From Ctenosaura bakeri (lineage: Eukaryota > Chordata > Lepidosauria > Squamata > Iguanidae), in the NCBI GenBank assembly GCA_948474755.1, contig CAOLHI010000738.1, positions 62,001 to 126,000 of the forward strand: 64,000 nt of DNA. Reading direction: 5' to 3'. A program made the position numbers and the translations under genes. The notes below the pieces were generated by a model. It was not told the DNA's origin. It worked only from the letters and a program-made list of their open reading frames with translations, and ran no database searches. Below are positions 51,386 through 63,369 of this stretch, piece after piece (positions within the stretch are counted from its first letter, which is position 1; every line of letters starts with the position of its first letter).

Positions 51386-51520
51386 AAGTCAGGCTTGGAG
51401 AAGTGTTGGTCCTTCAGAAGTTTTGGACAACTTCCATTATGCCTTATTACTGGCTATGCTGGCTGGGCTTCTGGTAACTGAAGTCCAAAATGTCTAGAAA
51501 GCTGTGGCTTCCGCAGTCTT
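51386..51520. repeat. Unclassified reptile repeat ('TGGCTGGGCTTCTGGTAACT')
   Basis: GTGTTGGTCCTTCAGAAGTT and ATGCTGGCTGGGCTTCTGGT, then GAAGTCCAAAATGTCTAGAA. Short relatives are at 8,005-8,080 and 16,988-17,060 (GGCTGATGGGAGTTAAAGGC) and at 48,955-49,018. Confidence 0.45.
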
Positions 51521-51675
51521 TGTGTCAGGAGTCTTAAACCTTTAATTGATTAACTGTTAGAGACAAGAGTTGAAGACATACATTTCTATTTGTTTGGACT
51601 ACAGACTGAAAATTACTCTTTGCTTATTAGTGGAAAATACCTTATGCCTCTATCAGGAAGCAATCATATGCCCAC

Positions 51676-51746
51676 TTACTTGGGAGTAAGCCCTATTGAA
51701 TTCAGTGTGACTTACTTCTGAGTACACGTGTACAGCATTGGGCTGA
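51676..51746. mobile_element. Foldback repeat ('TGGGAGTAAGCCCTATTGAA')
   Basis: ACTTGGGAGTAAGCCCTATT is followed by GTGTGACTTACTTCTGAGTA. Diverged relatives lie at 39,612-39,690, 41,390-41,520 and 43,025-43,085. This is a very common squamate repeat; the class is uncertain. Confidence 0.5.
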
Positions 51747-53961
51747 TGGTATCTAAAAAAGATAGAGATCTAGAATTTGGTGTAATAACATAAGTGTATT
51801 TAAATATAATTAATCTGCCTAAAAACAGGTATTTGAGCAAGTTAAAAAATTAATGAGTTGATAATGCTAAATAGAAAGTGGAAGTACAATTTGCCTTCTG
51901 TTTTCTACAAACTGTTTTTTTCCCCCTGAATGTCCTCATTCCCCAGCAAAGTATACACTGGGAACCAATAATTGATTTTGAAATAAAGAGTGTTGTAATA
52001 ATGCAGAAACAATTATGTGTTAAATTAGAGGAATCGAAAGTGAGTCAGGCTAGATGAAAACAGATGGAAGTGTGGTAGAGTAGTAGCAGTGGAGAGAGGA
52101 TGGTAATTTGCAGGAAGAAGACGTTTTGAAATCTTCAGGAGGAAAAGAAACCTCAGAATGTTTGTGGAATATTAAGAGGCAAGGAGGACATATAGAAAGA
52201 CAACTATTGGGAAAGCTAGATGGTAAAGAAATGAAATAACACAAGTGGAGACCTTATCCACATTGCATACTGTAATTTTTTTTTCAGATCTATTTAAAAA
52301 AAACCTTAAGGATAGTAGTAATTAAAAAAAAAACTTCTGGAGGGAAAGTAATAAATTTCCCAGAAATGTCTGCTAATCCATTTTAAAAAGACATGGGGTA
52401 GGTCATTACAGAAGTAGTAACTCCAGACCCCCTTATAGAATGTTGATTCATTTCACTATTCTGTTCTGTTCGATTTGATTCCATTCCATTCCATTCCCCC
52501 TAAGAACTGTCTTCTTATTGTAATAGAAATCAAAGGGACATTCTCTGTTTGGTATGAAAAAGGTAATCTTGAAGAAAAAGAACCTTTTTGCCCCTGTGAA
52601 TGTAGGATGTAGTCTAGGATGCTAATGTATATAATTCTTAAATGACTGGTCTCTCATTCCTGTGGAAGACGAAAAAGCCACAAGTTATGGTTCAAATAAT
52701 GAAATGCTATTCCTTGCTTGTACCCATTTTATATCTCCAAGGCCAGGGCAACATATTTCCAACCAATGCCATGTTCCTCAGCTGATCTTGAGCAGTGGAA
52801 AACTGGTGAGTGGTCAGAACTTGTGCATCTTCACTCTAAAATCACAGAGGTCTGATAACCCTGTACCCACCCTTAGATGGTTGAATGCTCAGTGTGCAAC
52901 AACACAAAGAGCCAAGATGCTGGGCAAGTTATGTTGTATGAACAATAAATGCAGATAATTTCTTCTTCCATTTGTGAATGAAACAGAGTGTTTTGTTTTG
53001 TGGGTTCATATTACTCAATATGAGAGAGAGTCCAAAAATCCTTCTACTCTTCTGTACCAGAAAGGCAGAGTTTTGTGGAGGCAGTGAAGATATTGACCTG
53101 CTAAACCATTGCAGTTACATGCATGAGTCTGCTTCCATATCCCCTTCCACCTTCAGGCCACTCACAAGAGAGAGAGAAAATGGAGTTTTTTGTGGGACTT
53201 TTTTTGCTTCAGTTTTAAAGTACAATTACCATGTTATCCAAACTGGGTTTTTGCTATGTTTAGTCTAAACTGGGTTTTAAACATCATTTTTCCAAACAAG
53301 CCAAAATCAAAACCCACAGCTTAAAGAAAGCTTTTTTGGACAAACTGCAGTTTAAATTCATGAATGAACTGAAAAACAGTAGTTAGCTGAAAACTGACAG
53401 ACGCTCCCAATCTCTTCCCTATATCTGAGCGTTGTGGTGGGGGTGGGGATGTAAGCCACAGGCTCATACATGTAGCACCAAACTGCAATTTAATATTATA
53501 TCAGAACACAGCCAGTGGCTGATTGCTAACATCACACTGAACCATTATTTGAATTAACTATAGTTTAGAATGTAAATCATAGTTTATGCTTCCAAATATA
53601 TAACAGGTAAATAATGGTTTAGGGCTATTTGTCTGCCTTAATATTTTGCCCTCTGAAAAATGAGCCCTCAGCATCACACAGAACTGGGTTTATAAACAAA
53701 CTAACTAAGATGTATTCAGATTATGAGGGACTTGTAAAGAGAAGCAGACAGGTTGTCTGACTAAGTCACAGAGGCTCTAGACATGACATAGTTGAGGACA
53801 CACCGTACCTTAATGTGGCTCTGGATTCACAAGTCTCTTATATGAATCAGCTTGAACCCTAGGGTCAGCTTTAGAGGATCTAATCTATGTTCCATCTTTG
53901 GTAGTCAGTGGATACCAGAAGCAAATAGGAATCTTTCATAAACTTTGGACATCTGTCAGTT

Positions 53962-53987
53962 TTTTTGTTTTGTTTTGTTTTGTTTTA
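53962..53987 (+). repeat. (TTTTG)n microsatellite
   Basis: Five consecutive GTTTT units. A shorter three-unit run is at 11,552-11,567 and its complement at 11,325-11,342. Confidence 0.85.
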
Positions 53988-55503
53988 CATGAATCCTTAA
54001 CACTTATCTATTTCTTGGGTTGTTGTTGTTGGTTTTTTTACATAATGGCTGCATCTGAACTTTGAACTGAATTATTTTATGCTGTTTTGGATCTGTTATT
54101 ATGTCAATTTTCTCTGCATTTCTGTTGTAAAGTATGATTTTGGAAATCTTTATTTTATTATTTGTTTCTTCAAATATAAATCATAGAAAAGAGGACAAAG
54201 GTTTATCATCAAAATATGTGCTGCTCTGGTGATGTAAAATCCCTATATCTTCACAAATACACTGGTCCACAATCCACCAGTAAATATAGTGTGTTGCATT
54301 TCTGTGTGCATTTGCCTGGACAGGACCAACATTTAACTCAGTGAGATTTGCTTCAGAGTACACAAGCATATAGTTATACTGCATAATGCACAACATTTCA
54401 CCTTCACAAAAGTAACTGCCAACTTTATACATGATATATGAACAGTCCGTTAAAATTATTTATGGTTTGTAACCCTAAGTCACCTCCATCATTACCACAA
54501 CTCCCACCATTTTCTTTCCATAGTAAGCACACTCATTTTCTTTGTGGAATCTTCTAAAACAGTTACTTAATGGTCATCATAAAGTTGTTGGTTTCAATTG
54601 TGAGTTTGTGATAGCAAGGATGTAGGCAATTTACAACTTTAATCAATAGTGCTAGTAAGAGGTGAACCTAGAAATTTTAAATAATTACTCTTTTGGCTCC
54701 TTCAGATTTGTCCCACATTTGTTCCATAACAGCAAACTGCTACAGCCCCTCCCAGTTTTTCTGTTCTTCTTCATTCATAACTTTGGCCATCTTAACCACA
54801 TACTGATATTGCTTGGCCACACATGTCCCTGTTTTTGCCTGTGAAACGTGGGAGGGTATGAAATAGGTGTTAGGAAGGATCTTTAAAATATTGTGTAGAG
54901 CTTACATCATAGCACAGATTTGCAAAATATATGTTTGCCTTTACCCTAATGTGAGTGTGTGTCATATGATGTGGTGTGGATTCTTAATATATACTCATAA
55001 CCTGTGTACAAAAAAATTGGTATCTTCTCTATCTCCTAAATATCCACTCAAAAATAGCCCACATTCTGAAATTTGTCAGACTTCTGAGTAAAGGTGTTCC
55101 CAAGCTAGGGAGTGGCCAGCAACTTCCTAAATAACTTTTGTGTCTTTATTTGATACGTGGAGGGCATCATCAACTGGCCAGCCTCAGCTGACCATAGAAA
55201 TCTTGTGGGGATGTAAAAAGAGAAGATATTTATAGGCAGACTTGATGCAACTTACAAAAATGTGTCACCTACTTAGAATTTTAAATGGGTCAGCTGCTGT
55301 TCCCCACATTAGTGCATACCAAACCTTCCTTCTACATATTTCAATTAATTGCTTTTGTTCAGTATTTTTCTTTTCAATGGTAAAGACCTGGGGTTGGGAA
55401 TAGAAAGGAGGAAGGGAAACAGGCTGAATGGGATCTCCGTTTATTACACTGATATTTGTATATTACTATCTTCATGATAGACGGCTGTGCCATAGTCCTC
55501 CAA

Positions 55504-55658
55504 GGCTATTTCTGCACTAAACTGTTATAGTGCTATTATTCCACTTTCAACATCCTATAGAATCCTGGGGTCTGCAGGTTAGAGAGTGGCCTTTGAGGAT
55601 TCCATAGGATGTTGAAAGTGGAATAATAGCACTATAACAGTCTAGTGCAGAAATGGTC
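55504..55658. mobile_element. Palindromic MITE family A, copy 4 (155 bp)
   Basis: Arms GTTATAGTGCTATTATTCCA and its complement pair over about 65 bp each side. The termini are slightly mutated (GGCTATTTC and GAAATGGTC on the matching strands) and the flanking trinucleotides differ (CAA, TTA), so no duplication is preserved. Confidence 0.78.
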
Positions 55659-56534
55659 TTACTTTCCTTAAAATCCAGATGTTTCATGGTAGCCCTCCTG
55701 ACTAATGTTCCCACTAGTAAGATTTTTCACTGAGTAAAATGTTTGTCCCCAAAACCCTAATGCGAGTTGACTTTATTTGCCATCTGTAGGTAAAAATACT
55801 CTGCTCCCACAAGATGCATCCACCTATTTTGAAGGATCTCCCTCTCGCGACACCATAGATTACACCATTCAGTAGGGTCTCTCAATTTTCTATGTAGCAT
55901 TTTCAGGGGTAGAAAGGTTTCCATGGGAAGGAGGGGGTGTGGAAGACTATTTCCACCATCCTGGTTGGAGACACTTAAATCTGAATTCAACCTATTGTTT
56001 TGTAAAGGAGCAAACGCACAATAACAGGAATCCATACAGAACTGGAATCCTATTGCATGCTATACAGGAGGTCCAAAATATTCAGAACTGAGTTGTGCTG
56101 CCATAGCTGAGAGCTTAAAACCCACGTTGTGCTTGTAGGAGACATCTGGTTAAACTATCAGCAGAACCTTGAGTGTCTGACACAATCCACTTTTTGTGTG
56201 CAGCTTCAGTGCCTTTTGTAGAGGTTGGTAGAAAGGAAGGTTGTAGTTTAAGTATAACTTGTCATCTACCAGGTATTGTATACAGTATTCCAGAAGCTCT
56301 CAGTGATCATTGCAGATGAAGCAGAAAGGCCCACATGTTCCTATCCCTGTCCCTGTCCCTAAATATACACCAACAATTAATTAAATAACCATTTGTTGGC
56401 CTGTCATTTCACTCTGAATCTGCTCTGTGAAGCAGCCACCTTACCCTGCCTAATGATAAAATCAGTCCTGCCTAAAGTAGGTTGCATCTGCATAATTTCT
56501 TTTCTTCATTCCTTTCTTTTGAAACAAAGGGGAA

Positions 56535-56560
56535 TGTGTGTGTGTGAGAGAGAGAGAGGC
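56535..56560 (+). repeat. Microsatellite (TG)n(AG)n
   Basis: Short GTGTGTGTGTG run followed by AGAGAGAGAGAG. Confidence 0.85.
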
Positions 56561-58494
56561 AGGCAGAGAAACAAAGAAGAAAGATATGTGTGTACTTTGC
56601 AAAATGAAAAATGAGATCCATGTTGTAGGTTAAAGTTAAGGTGGGTTCTGATCCTGAAAAGACTGAAGAATGTTTACAATAAGGGACAGGTGGAGACATG
56701 TTTTGTAAAGATCATTACTTCAACATCCTTCTCACAGTTTTAAACACTATGGGAAACATCTATAGCCTTCTTCACACATAATATTTCTTCCCCTCTAGGC
56801 CCCTCCTAATAGATTCTCCGTAAGAAGGGGGAATCTGAACAAAAGACTTCAGTTATCACCACCTGGTGCCTTTACATGAGAAATCAGCAGAGGAACAATT
56901 CACTGCACAAAATAAAAAAGAGACAAACACATGCAAGCTGTCACTATGAGTGATGTAAAAAGAAAATACCTCTTATTTTTGAACAGAAAGCAAAATAGAA
57001 TGAATTTTTTTTTAGAAATAAATATTACATCTCTGGATTAGGATAACATATTCAGGTTTCCTCTTAGTTACATTTTGTATATTTTGTACATATAACATAA
57101 AGACACATTTGCTACAGTTTTTTTTTAATCCAGTTGGAAGGCTATAATTATTGATAAATATTTAGGTCTGATTTCCAAGTAGTGTTTGAATTCATAAAAT
57201 ACATAATGTGTAATAAAAGCAATATAATGATTTGATTGAACCTAGTGGCTCATATAAATTTGTACAGTAATCAGTTCTCTCAAAGCTAAATAGTTTCCTC
57301 ATTAAAAAAAAACCCATGTTAATATTGTGTCTGTTTTCCTTTAGACTTTCCCAAAATATTACCATTTTTCATAAATAATAAAATCTTAATTAAAAACATT
57401 AGTATTACAGCTTTTGTTTATTTTCACAATGGTATTTTTATAATATTTGGAACTGGTAATTGCAAGCAGCTTTTACTGTTCTGCTTCTTCTTAAAGATTT
57501 CTAGTACATTTGTTAAAATTTAAAAGACTTACCCAAACAACTTGTTCTTTACAAAACTCTTCAGAAGTCAGCGAGCAATATCTGCCCTACTGGTCTTGCT
57601 GGAGAAAACATATGTGTGAGTTACAATTAGAAAGAAAGAGTTCATTTCGTAGCCAAAGGGACTCCTCATAGACTCTTTTTTTGGCAACCAATGTACTACT
57701 ACCTAGTCTAAAAATGTTTGTGTTAACACACAATTTGTCATACTGAACTGCATTTTAAATGCTATGACCTATTCTGGTTAAATCAATTGGAATGAGTCAG
57801 CTAATATCTTAGCCATTAGAAACTAACTGGCTCAAGAAACTAACCAAAAGGCACAAGAGGTGGGCATTTCTTAAATGAATAGACTGATACCATAACTTCT
57901 AGTTTTTCCCACTTTCCAGTAGTGGGGGAGTATATAAGATACATTTTTTGTTTGTTGCATGAAAACAAAAGTGGTGTTTTTAATTTTCTCACCACTCAAG
58001 CATCTTTTTTTTTAACTGAAAGTAGGCTTTTTCTACAGTTCATTGGTGGCTACAGAGAGAAGCCTCCACTGACATATAGCCACGAAGGCACTCCCATCAC
58101 CCCATATCTGCACATTATAAACATCTGGCAGTACTCCATTCGGAACCTCTTGGCAGCTCAAATCGGTTGTAGCTCTGACACCACATTTTCCTTCCAATTA
58201 TCCTTCTTTATCCTAATGTATCATTAATGTATCCTTCTTCAGACATCAATCATCACAGAACAATTAGATTTCTCTACCTGTTGATGTTAACTGAAGGCAA
58301 ACCAAATTAATTCAGCATGAGGGCGATGCTTGCTGAATTGTCATAGCCATTAATTTCAGTTACATTTGTTCCCGTCTGGTACCATCAGCATGTAGATAGC
58401 CATAGTTAGTTGGCTATATGACAATTTCTGTTGCTATTGAGGAATAGGAAGAAGAAGAGAGGCAGGTTTTTTGGACAGGGAGGTAGGTAGAACC

Positions 58495-58655
58495 AAAGCA
58501 GTGAGAACCAGTGTTGAGTACTGTACTAGGACTCTGAGAGACCAGGGTTTGAATCCTTGCTCAGCCATGGACACCCTCAGGATCACCTTGGGAAGCAACA
58601 TTGTCTCAGTCTAAGTAGCTATAAGATAGAGTCAACTTCAAGACACGTAACAACA
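58495..58655 (+). mobile_element. Sauria-type SINE, diverged
   Basis: Shows GAGACCAGGGTTTGAATCCT (box B region), CTCAGCCATGGACACC and a decayed tail GTCAACTTCAAGACACGTAA CAACAAG. Confidence 0.65.
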
Positions 58656-58707
58656 AGAAATGGAAGCAAATTATGCAGTTTTTGAGGGTATCTTAGATTG
58701 TCTGAGG

Positions 58708-58948
58708 AAGCCAATATGAGGTAGTGGTTTAAGCACTGGACTAAGACTCTGGAGAATAGAGGTCTAATTCCCACTTGGCCATGAAACCCACTAGATAACC
58801 TCGGTCAGGTCACACTCTCTCACCTCAGAGGAAGGCAAAGTCAACCTCTCTCTGAATGAATTTTGCTAAGAAAACCCCTTGTTAGGTTTGCCTAAGGGTC
58901 ACCATAAATCAGAAACAAAGAAAAATAACAGCAACAACAACAGGTTGC
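58708..58948 (+). mobile_element. Sauria-type SINE, nearly full length
   Basis: AGGTAGTGGTTTAAGCACTG resembles a box A region. It continues with CATGAAACCCACTAGATAAC, AAGAAAACCCCTTGTTAGGT and a tail AGGGTCACCATAAATCAGAA ending in an AAC-rich repeat. It lies 50 bp from the previous copy in the same orientation. Confidence 0.75.
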
Positions 58949-59289
58949 CTGAAAACACTTTTTTTTAAAAAAAAAATGAAAACATTTACTGGAGAACACT
59001 GGACAGAGTCCCACTTTTTACAACTGCTTCCTAATGCAGGACTGCAATATGAGAGTCAGGTTAATTATTAGTCTGTGTAAGTTATATTGTAGGACCCCAG
59101 TGAAATTAGGGAAACCTTGAAAACCTTCATTTTTAAAACCTGGCATTACAGTAGGCCTAAAGGACTTTTAATAATTGTACCATGCTGCTCTTTTTTTTCT
59201 TTTTAATGTGTATGTTTTTTTTTAAAGTGTTTTATTTGTAATGATAGTTCATTATATTTTAGCTTATATATGTTTTATTGATGACAGTT

Positions 59290-59373
59290 TTCAATTGTAT
59301 CTGTTTTGATATTTGTAAGCCACTGACTCCCAGAGCTGGGGAAAAGGTGGAGATAGAATAAATACATAATAAA
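59290..59373 (+). repeat. LINE/SINE 3' tail fragment, plus orientation
   Basis: TTTGTAAGCCACTGACTCCC, then GGAAAAGGTGGAGATAGAAT AAATACATAATAAAT: the same tail type read in sense. Confidence 0.5.
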
Positions 59374-60607
59374 TCCATCACAACTGAGACCATAGAAGAC
59401 CATCATCAGATGGCAGTGGGAAAAATCCTATCTCTGCAGAAGGATTTGGTGCTAAAGAAAATCACAGACATTGCATATCAATGGGAGGCGTAAGTATGCA
59501 TCTAATAAGTGTCAGCATCTAAGATGCACTATACATGTGTTCACATTCCCCCAAACAAGCACTGAAACTGGTGCTTTCAGCCATGAATTCTGCATGGAGA
59601 TATGCATCTTTGAGGTGCGTGTGAGAAGCATCAAATTGCCTACAAAACACCCAGTCCAATAAAGATCTCTCCCTTGATGGAAGATCTCTTTTGCAGTGAT
59701 TGTTTTAGTCAGTGCTGACTCAGTGCCTTCTCTGGCTTCTGCAAGCCACTTGGGTTTTAGCTTCTTCTCAAATAGCAAACAGCTACCACAAGGCTGGCAA
59801 ATGTCTAGTGTTTCATGAACTATTTAAATATTTTTACAGCGCACTCTTTCATAGGTTTATATGAGCTATGCCATTTGTCTCTTTACATATAAATTAAAGT
59901 AGTGATTCAGTAGCTTGAGAGAAGAGTAAGATAAGTCCATACAGGTGAGTGAAGTAATGATAGAAAGAAGCCAATGAGGTCATGGAAATTTAGTAATGTG
60001 TGGATGTGTTCATGAAACACCCATATAGGATTTATGGAAACGAGAAGAACTTGAAAATTCTTTTGAGGTTTCTGTTCAGTCTTAGTTCTGCTACAAGTTT
60101 CACAAAAATAATTAACCAAGACAAAAGTAAGCATGTTTTTTTTAAATTACTGATTAGACATTTCAAGAGATGTAATATGTGCTTGGGAACAGCAGAGGGA
60201 GTGTGGCAAGCAATCAGAAGGAAAATAAAATACTGTATGTTGAGAGCAATTGTGGTTAAACTTCAAAACTCAATAGCTCAGTCTATCCAGCTTTATATCA
60301 GAATAGTCTGACATTCAGAGGAGGACAGGTAGACTCATCCATATCAGATTAATACATACATAATGGAATTGCGTTGGACACATCAAGATGCATACCTGCA
60401 CACACTGGGCATTGATGGTGCCAGTGTTAGTGGGACAGTGAACCTGCAGCAGGCTTTAGTTTTCATTTCCAATGAGCTGTCCAAGTTACTGAACTTATTC
60501 GGGGGCTATAGCACAGCACATCGGATAGCTCCTTTGAAGTTTAAAATCACATCCAGAGCAGATTGAATACATAGTACCAAATCCAAGAAGGGAATCTACA
60601 TGCTTCC

Positions 60608-60640
60608 CATCATCCTCATCCTCATCCTCATCATCATCTT
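60608..60640 (+). repeat. (CATCCT)n/(CAT)n microsatellite
   Basis: Four CATCCT-type units followed by CAT units; on the minus strand it reads as a short Asp/Glu run. Confidence 0.85.
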
Positions 60641-61379
60641 GACTGTGACACTGATGTCGTGACCAAGTAACATGAACATATAGAAAGGCTGGTGCTCCCA
60701 TTAGTACATAGAAAATCGAAAGTAGGCATTAGGGAAATTACAGATGGACAAAAGGAAAGATGAGAAAAGAGAGATATGCTATAACATATTCATAAAGCTT
60801 AGTTACCATTGGCAATAAGGATTCAAAGTTTGCATATCCTGCCCAAATGTTTGCTGCCTCAGGTGAATGCATGATTGCCAGGTCTCTTGTGGAGCAAGAT
60901 GGGACAGACTCCTTTGGCTTGCTACGCCAGCTCAAGCCCGGCTGGCACACATGGAGCAGGCCTACATAAGCCTTCATATGATGATAGCTTCTCACAAGAT
61001 CTCATGATTCCTGTGAAATTGGAAGTCTTGATGGAACCTCAAAACTCATGGAAATCTCATGATAGCATGCTACTCATCATGAGATAAAAAGGTTTGATCG
61101 GCCTGTGCACCTAAAGTGGGGGTGGAAAGCACCACCATTCCAGCCTTGGTCTCCACTTGGAATTTGCTTAGAACTAGTTGCTGTGTACCAAATGCTCAAT
61201 GTTGTTCTGTTTGGACTGCAGCTATTACTTCAAGGTTTATGGTATTTGGGGCACCCCATACAGAACCAAAACACAATTAGACTCCGACACCAAGACAAGA
61301 CATTAAAACAGTTTTAAAAGTAAGTTCATGGTGTCTGTGCTTGACACAATAAGAATGAGAAATCAGTGGAAGGAACTGT

Positions 61380-61380
61380 C

Positions 61381-61416
<36 letters not shown>
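61380..61416 (+). repeat. Compound microsatellite (TG)n(AG)n
   Basis: A TG run followed directly by about nine AG units. A shorter composite of the same kind lies at 56,535-56,560. Confidence 0.9.
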
Positions 61417-62689
61417 GCAGAGAAATGTCAAGAGAAATTAACAGTGGGAGAAACACAAATCTATTTTGTTAGATCTATTTCATTTTCTGTGGCATTTAAG
61501 TCCTTGGAATTGTTAGGAAGGAATACATTTGTGCATAGGCATAATAATCAAATCATAGTTACAGGTATTGTTTAGTTATGATGTGAAAAATAGAAATGAT
61601 TTCATATAACAGCAGCAGTAATACTGCCTCTAATTCCAGGAATGGTATCAGGACATGAGTCAGTTAGTATAATTAATAACTTCAATTCACAGAAGGTGCT
61701 AGGCCTTTCTCCCTCTTTCTCACTCTGTGTGTGTATGTGTGTGTGGAGAACAATATAAGTGCTACACTGCCTTTTTCCTTTTAAAGTAAGAGGAGGCACA
61801 TTGTGGGACTCAGAGGGCTGCATTTGAAACACCCCCACCCACAGAGTTCTGCATCTTTTTGCTGATGCCACTGCTGCAAAAAAAAAAAGAAAGAAAGAAA
61901 AGAAAAGGCACATTTGTTTTAAAATAAGGTATATGGTAAGTGTTCCTTCTTTGGAAAACAACACTACCAGGAGCTTTAAAGGAATTTTGGCTTCAAAACA
62001 AGATTTGAAACTCCTGTTGCCTTGTTTGAAAGCAGAAGTGGGCACCTGCTGAAGCTTCAGGCTCCCAGTTTTGCCCTCCCCTTTTCCTTTACAGTCCCCA
62101 TGCACCACTCCAACATCACCCCCACCCCACCCAACTCAAATTCCCCAAGCAGCAAATCGTGAGTCTATGATATTGGCTGCCTCTTGTTAATCACTGAGAG
62201 AATTGTTTCATATAAGAAAGTACAGTAGTTGAAGAGGAAAGTAGACACTGATAGAAAAGTGTCGAATTTCTGGACCATGCCACTGTGTTGATTTGAACTT
62301 AAAACAGGCAGAAACAAGTTTATTCTTCCATTATAAAATTCCTCAAAATCTTTAGTTAGAAAATAAGGGAGTAGTAAGAGAGGTAAGAGCAGGGAAAGAA
62401 GGGATCACATGAATCTGACTGCTTTGGGAAGATTTTAATATGCAATGGAAACTGTTAGAAATGTGTTATTTGTTCTTCAGACTGCTTTTCATGATTTCCA
62501 AGTAGTTCTAAATGTAAGACATGCCCATGTTTGTTTGTTTACTTAAAACTATCTGTCATCCCTCAAGCCACCATGACCCCAAGCATAAGTGGGTAAAAGC
62601 ATATGATGAGTAAAATTGTTGGAAACATTACAGACACAAGTAAAAAAAAAAATTGCAACAGACTAAAACATCTCTTTCAAATAGTGCTA

Positions 62690-63015
62690 AAACTTAGTTA
62701 AAAACAGCTGCGCCTGGTTTTTAAAGTCTGAAGACAATGTGAAATAACACAGTCGCAACTGCCCACCAGAAACCCAACAGCCAGCCTAACTTCCTTTAGG
62801 AGGGAGTTCCATAGTTGAGGCCCTGTGACAGAGAAAGCCTTGTTATGTATACTCAACAACCTAGCTTTATGGAATGGCAGGATATGCAGCAGAGCCTATG
62901 CCAAGGATCTCAGATTTGGGGCAGCATGCATGTATGGGAGGATGTGGAGTTTCAGATAACCTAAGCCCAAGTCATTTAGGGGTGTGTAAGTCAAAACCAA
63001 AACCTACAAATGATC
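62690..63015 (+). repeat. Unclassified reptile interspersed repeat
   Basis: GAGGGAGTTCCATAGTTGAG, then AGAGAAAGCCTTGTTATGTA and CCCAAGTCATTTAGGGGTGT. I recognise this wording from many squamate repeats, probably a LINE 3' region, but cannot name it. It runs directly into the SINE at 63,020. Confidence 0.45.
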
Positions 63016-63019
63016 CTGG

Positions 63020-63166
63020 AGACCAGAGTTCTATTGCCCACTTGGCCATGGAAACCCACTGGGTGACTTTGGCTGTGCCACACATTCTCAGCCTCAGAAA
63101 ACCCCTTGATAGGTTTGCCTCAAGATTGCCATAAGTTGGAAGCAACTTGAGGGCTCACAATAATGA
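63020..63166 (+). mobile_element. Sauria-type SINE, 5'-truncated
   Basis: Starts CTGGAGACCAGAGTTCTATT and continues CATGGAAACCCACTGGGTGA, then ATTGCCATAAGTTGGAAGCA ACTTGAGGGCTCACAATAAT. Confidence 0.75.
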
Positions 63167-63369
63167 GTGTATGGTGACTGAGTGTGAAGCTGGAAAGTCC
63201 CCATGTGCTGCTGGGACGTATATTCCAGCCTGTTATGGATTTTAGCTGTTAATTCATCTTCGCTGCCACCACCCATTGAATTATGAATTTCTGGACAGTA
63301 CAATGGGACACTGTCCAACCATGTGCATCCCTAAGCTTAAGGATCTTCCTTTTCCCCCAGTCTACCTAG

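Larger units (their letters stand above)
51750..58490. other. Upstream intergenic region, middle part
   Basis: Contains a short ATTCC run (52,480-52,498), a TTTTG microsatellite, palindromic MITE copy 4, and diverged words such as CTATAGTTTAGAATGTAAAT around 53,480-53,640 that look like an old foldback repeat. No gene supported. Confidence 0.65.
58950..62690. other. Upstream intergenic region, distal part
   Basis: Contains a LINE tail at 59,290 and microsatellites at 60,608 and 61,380. A GAAA/A-rich run lies at 61,877-61,907. I see no exon of a recognisable neighbouring gene. Confidence 0.65.
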
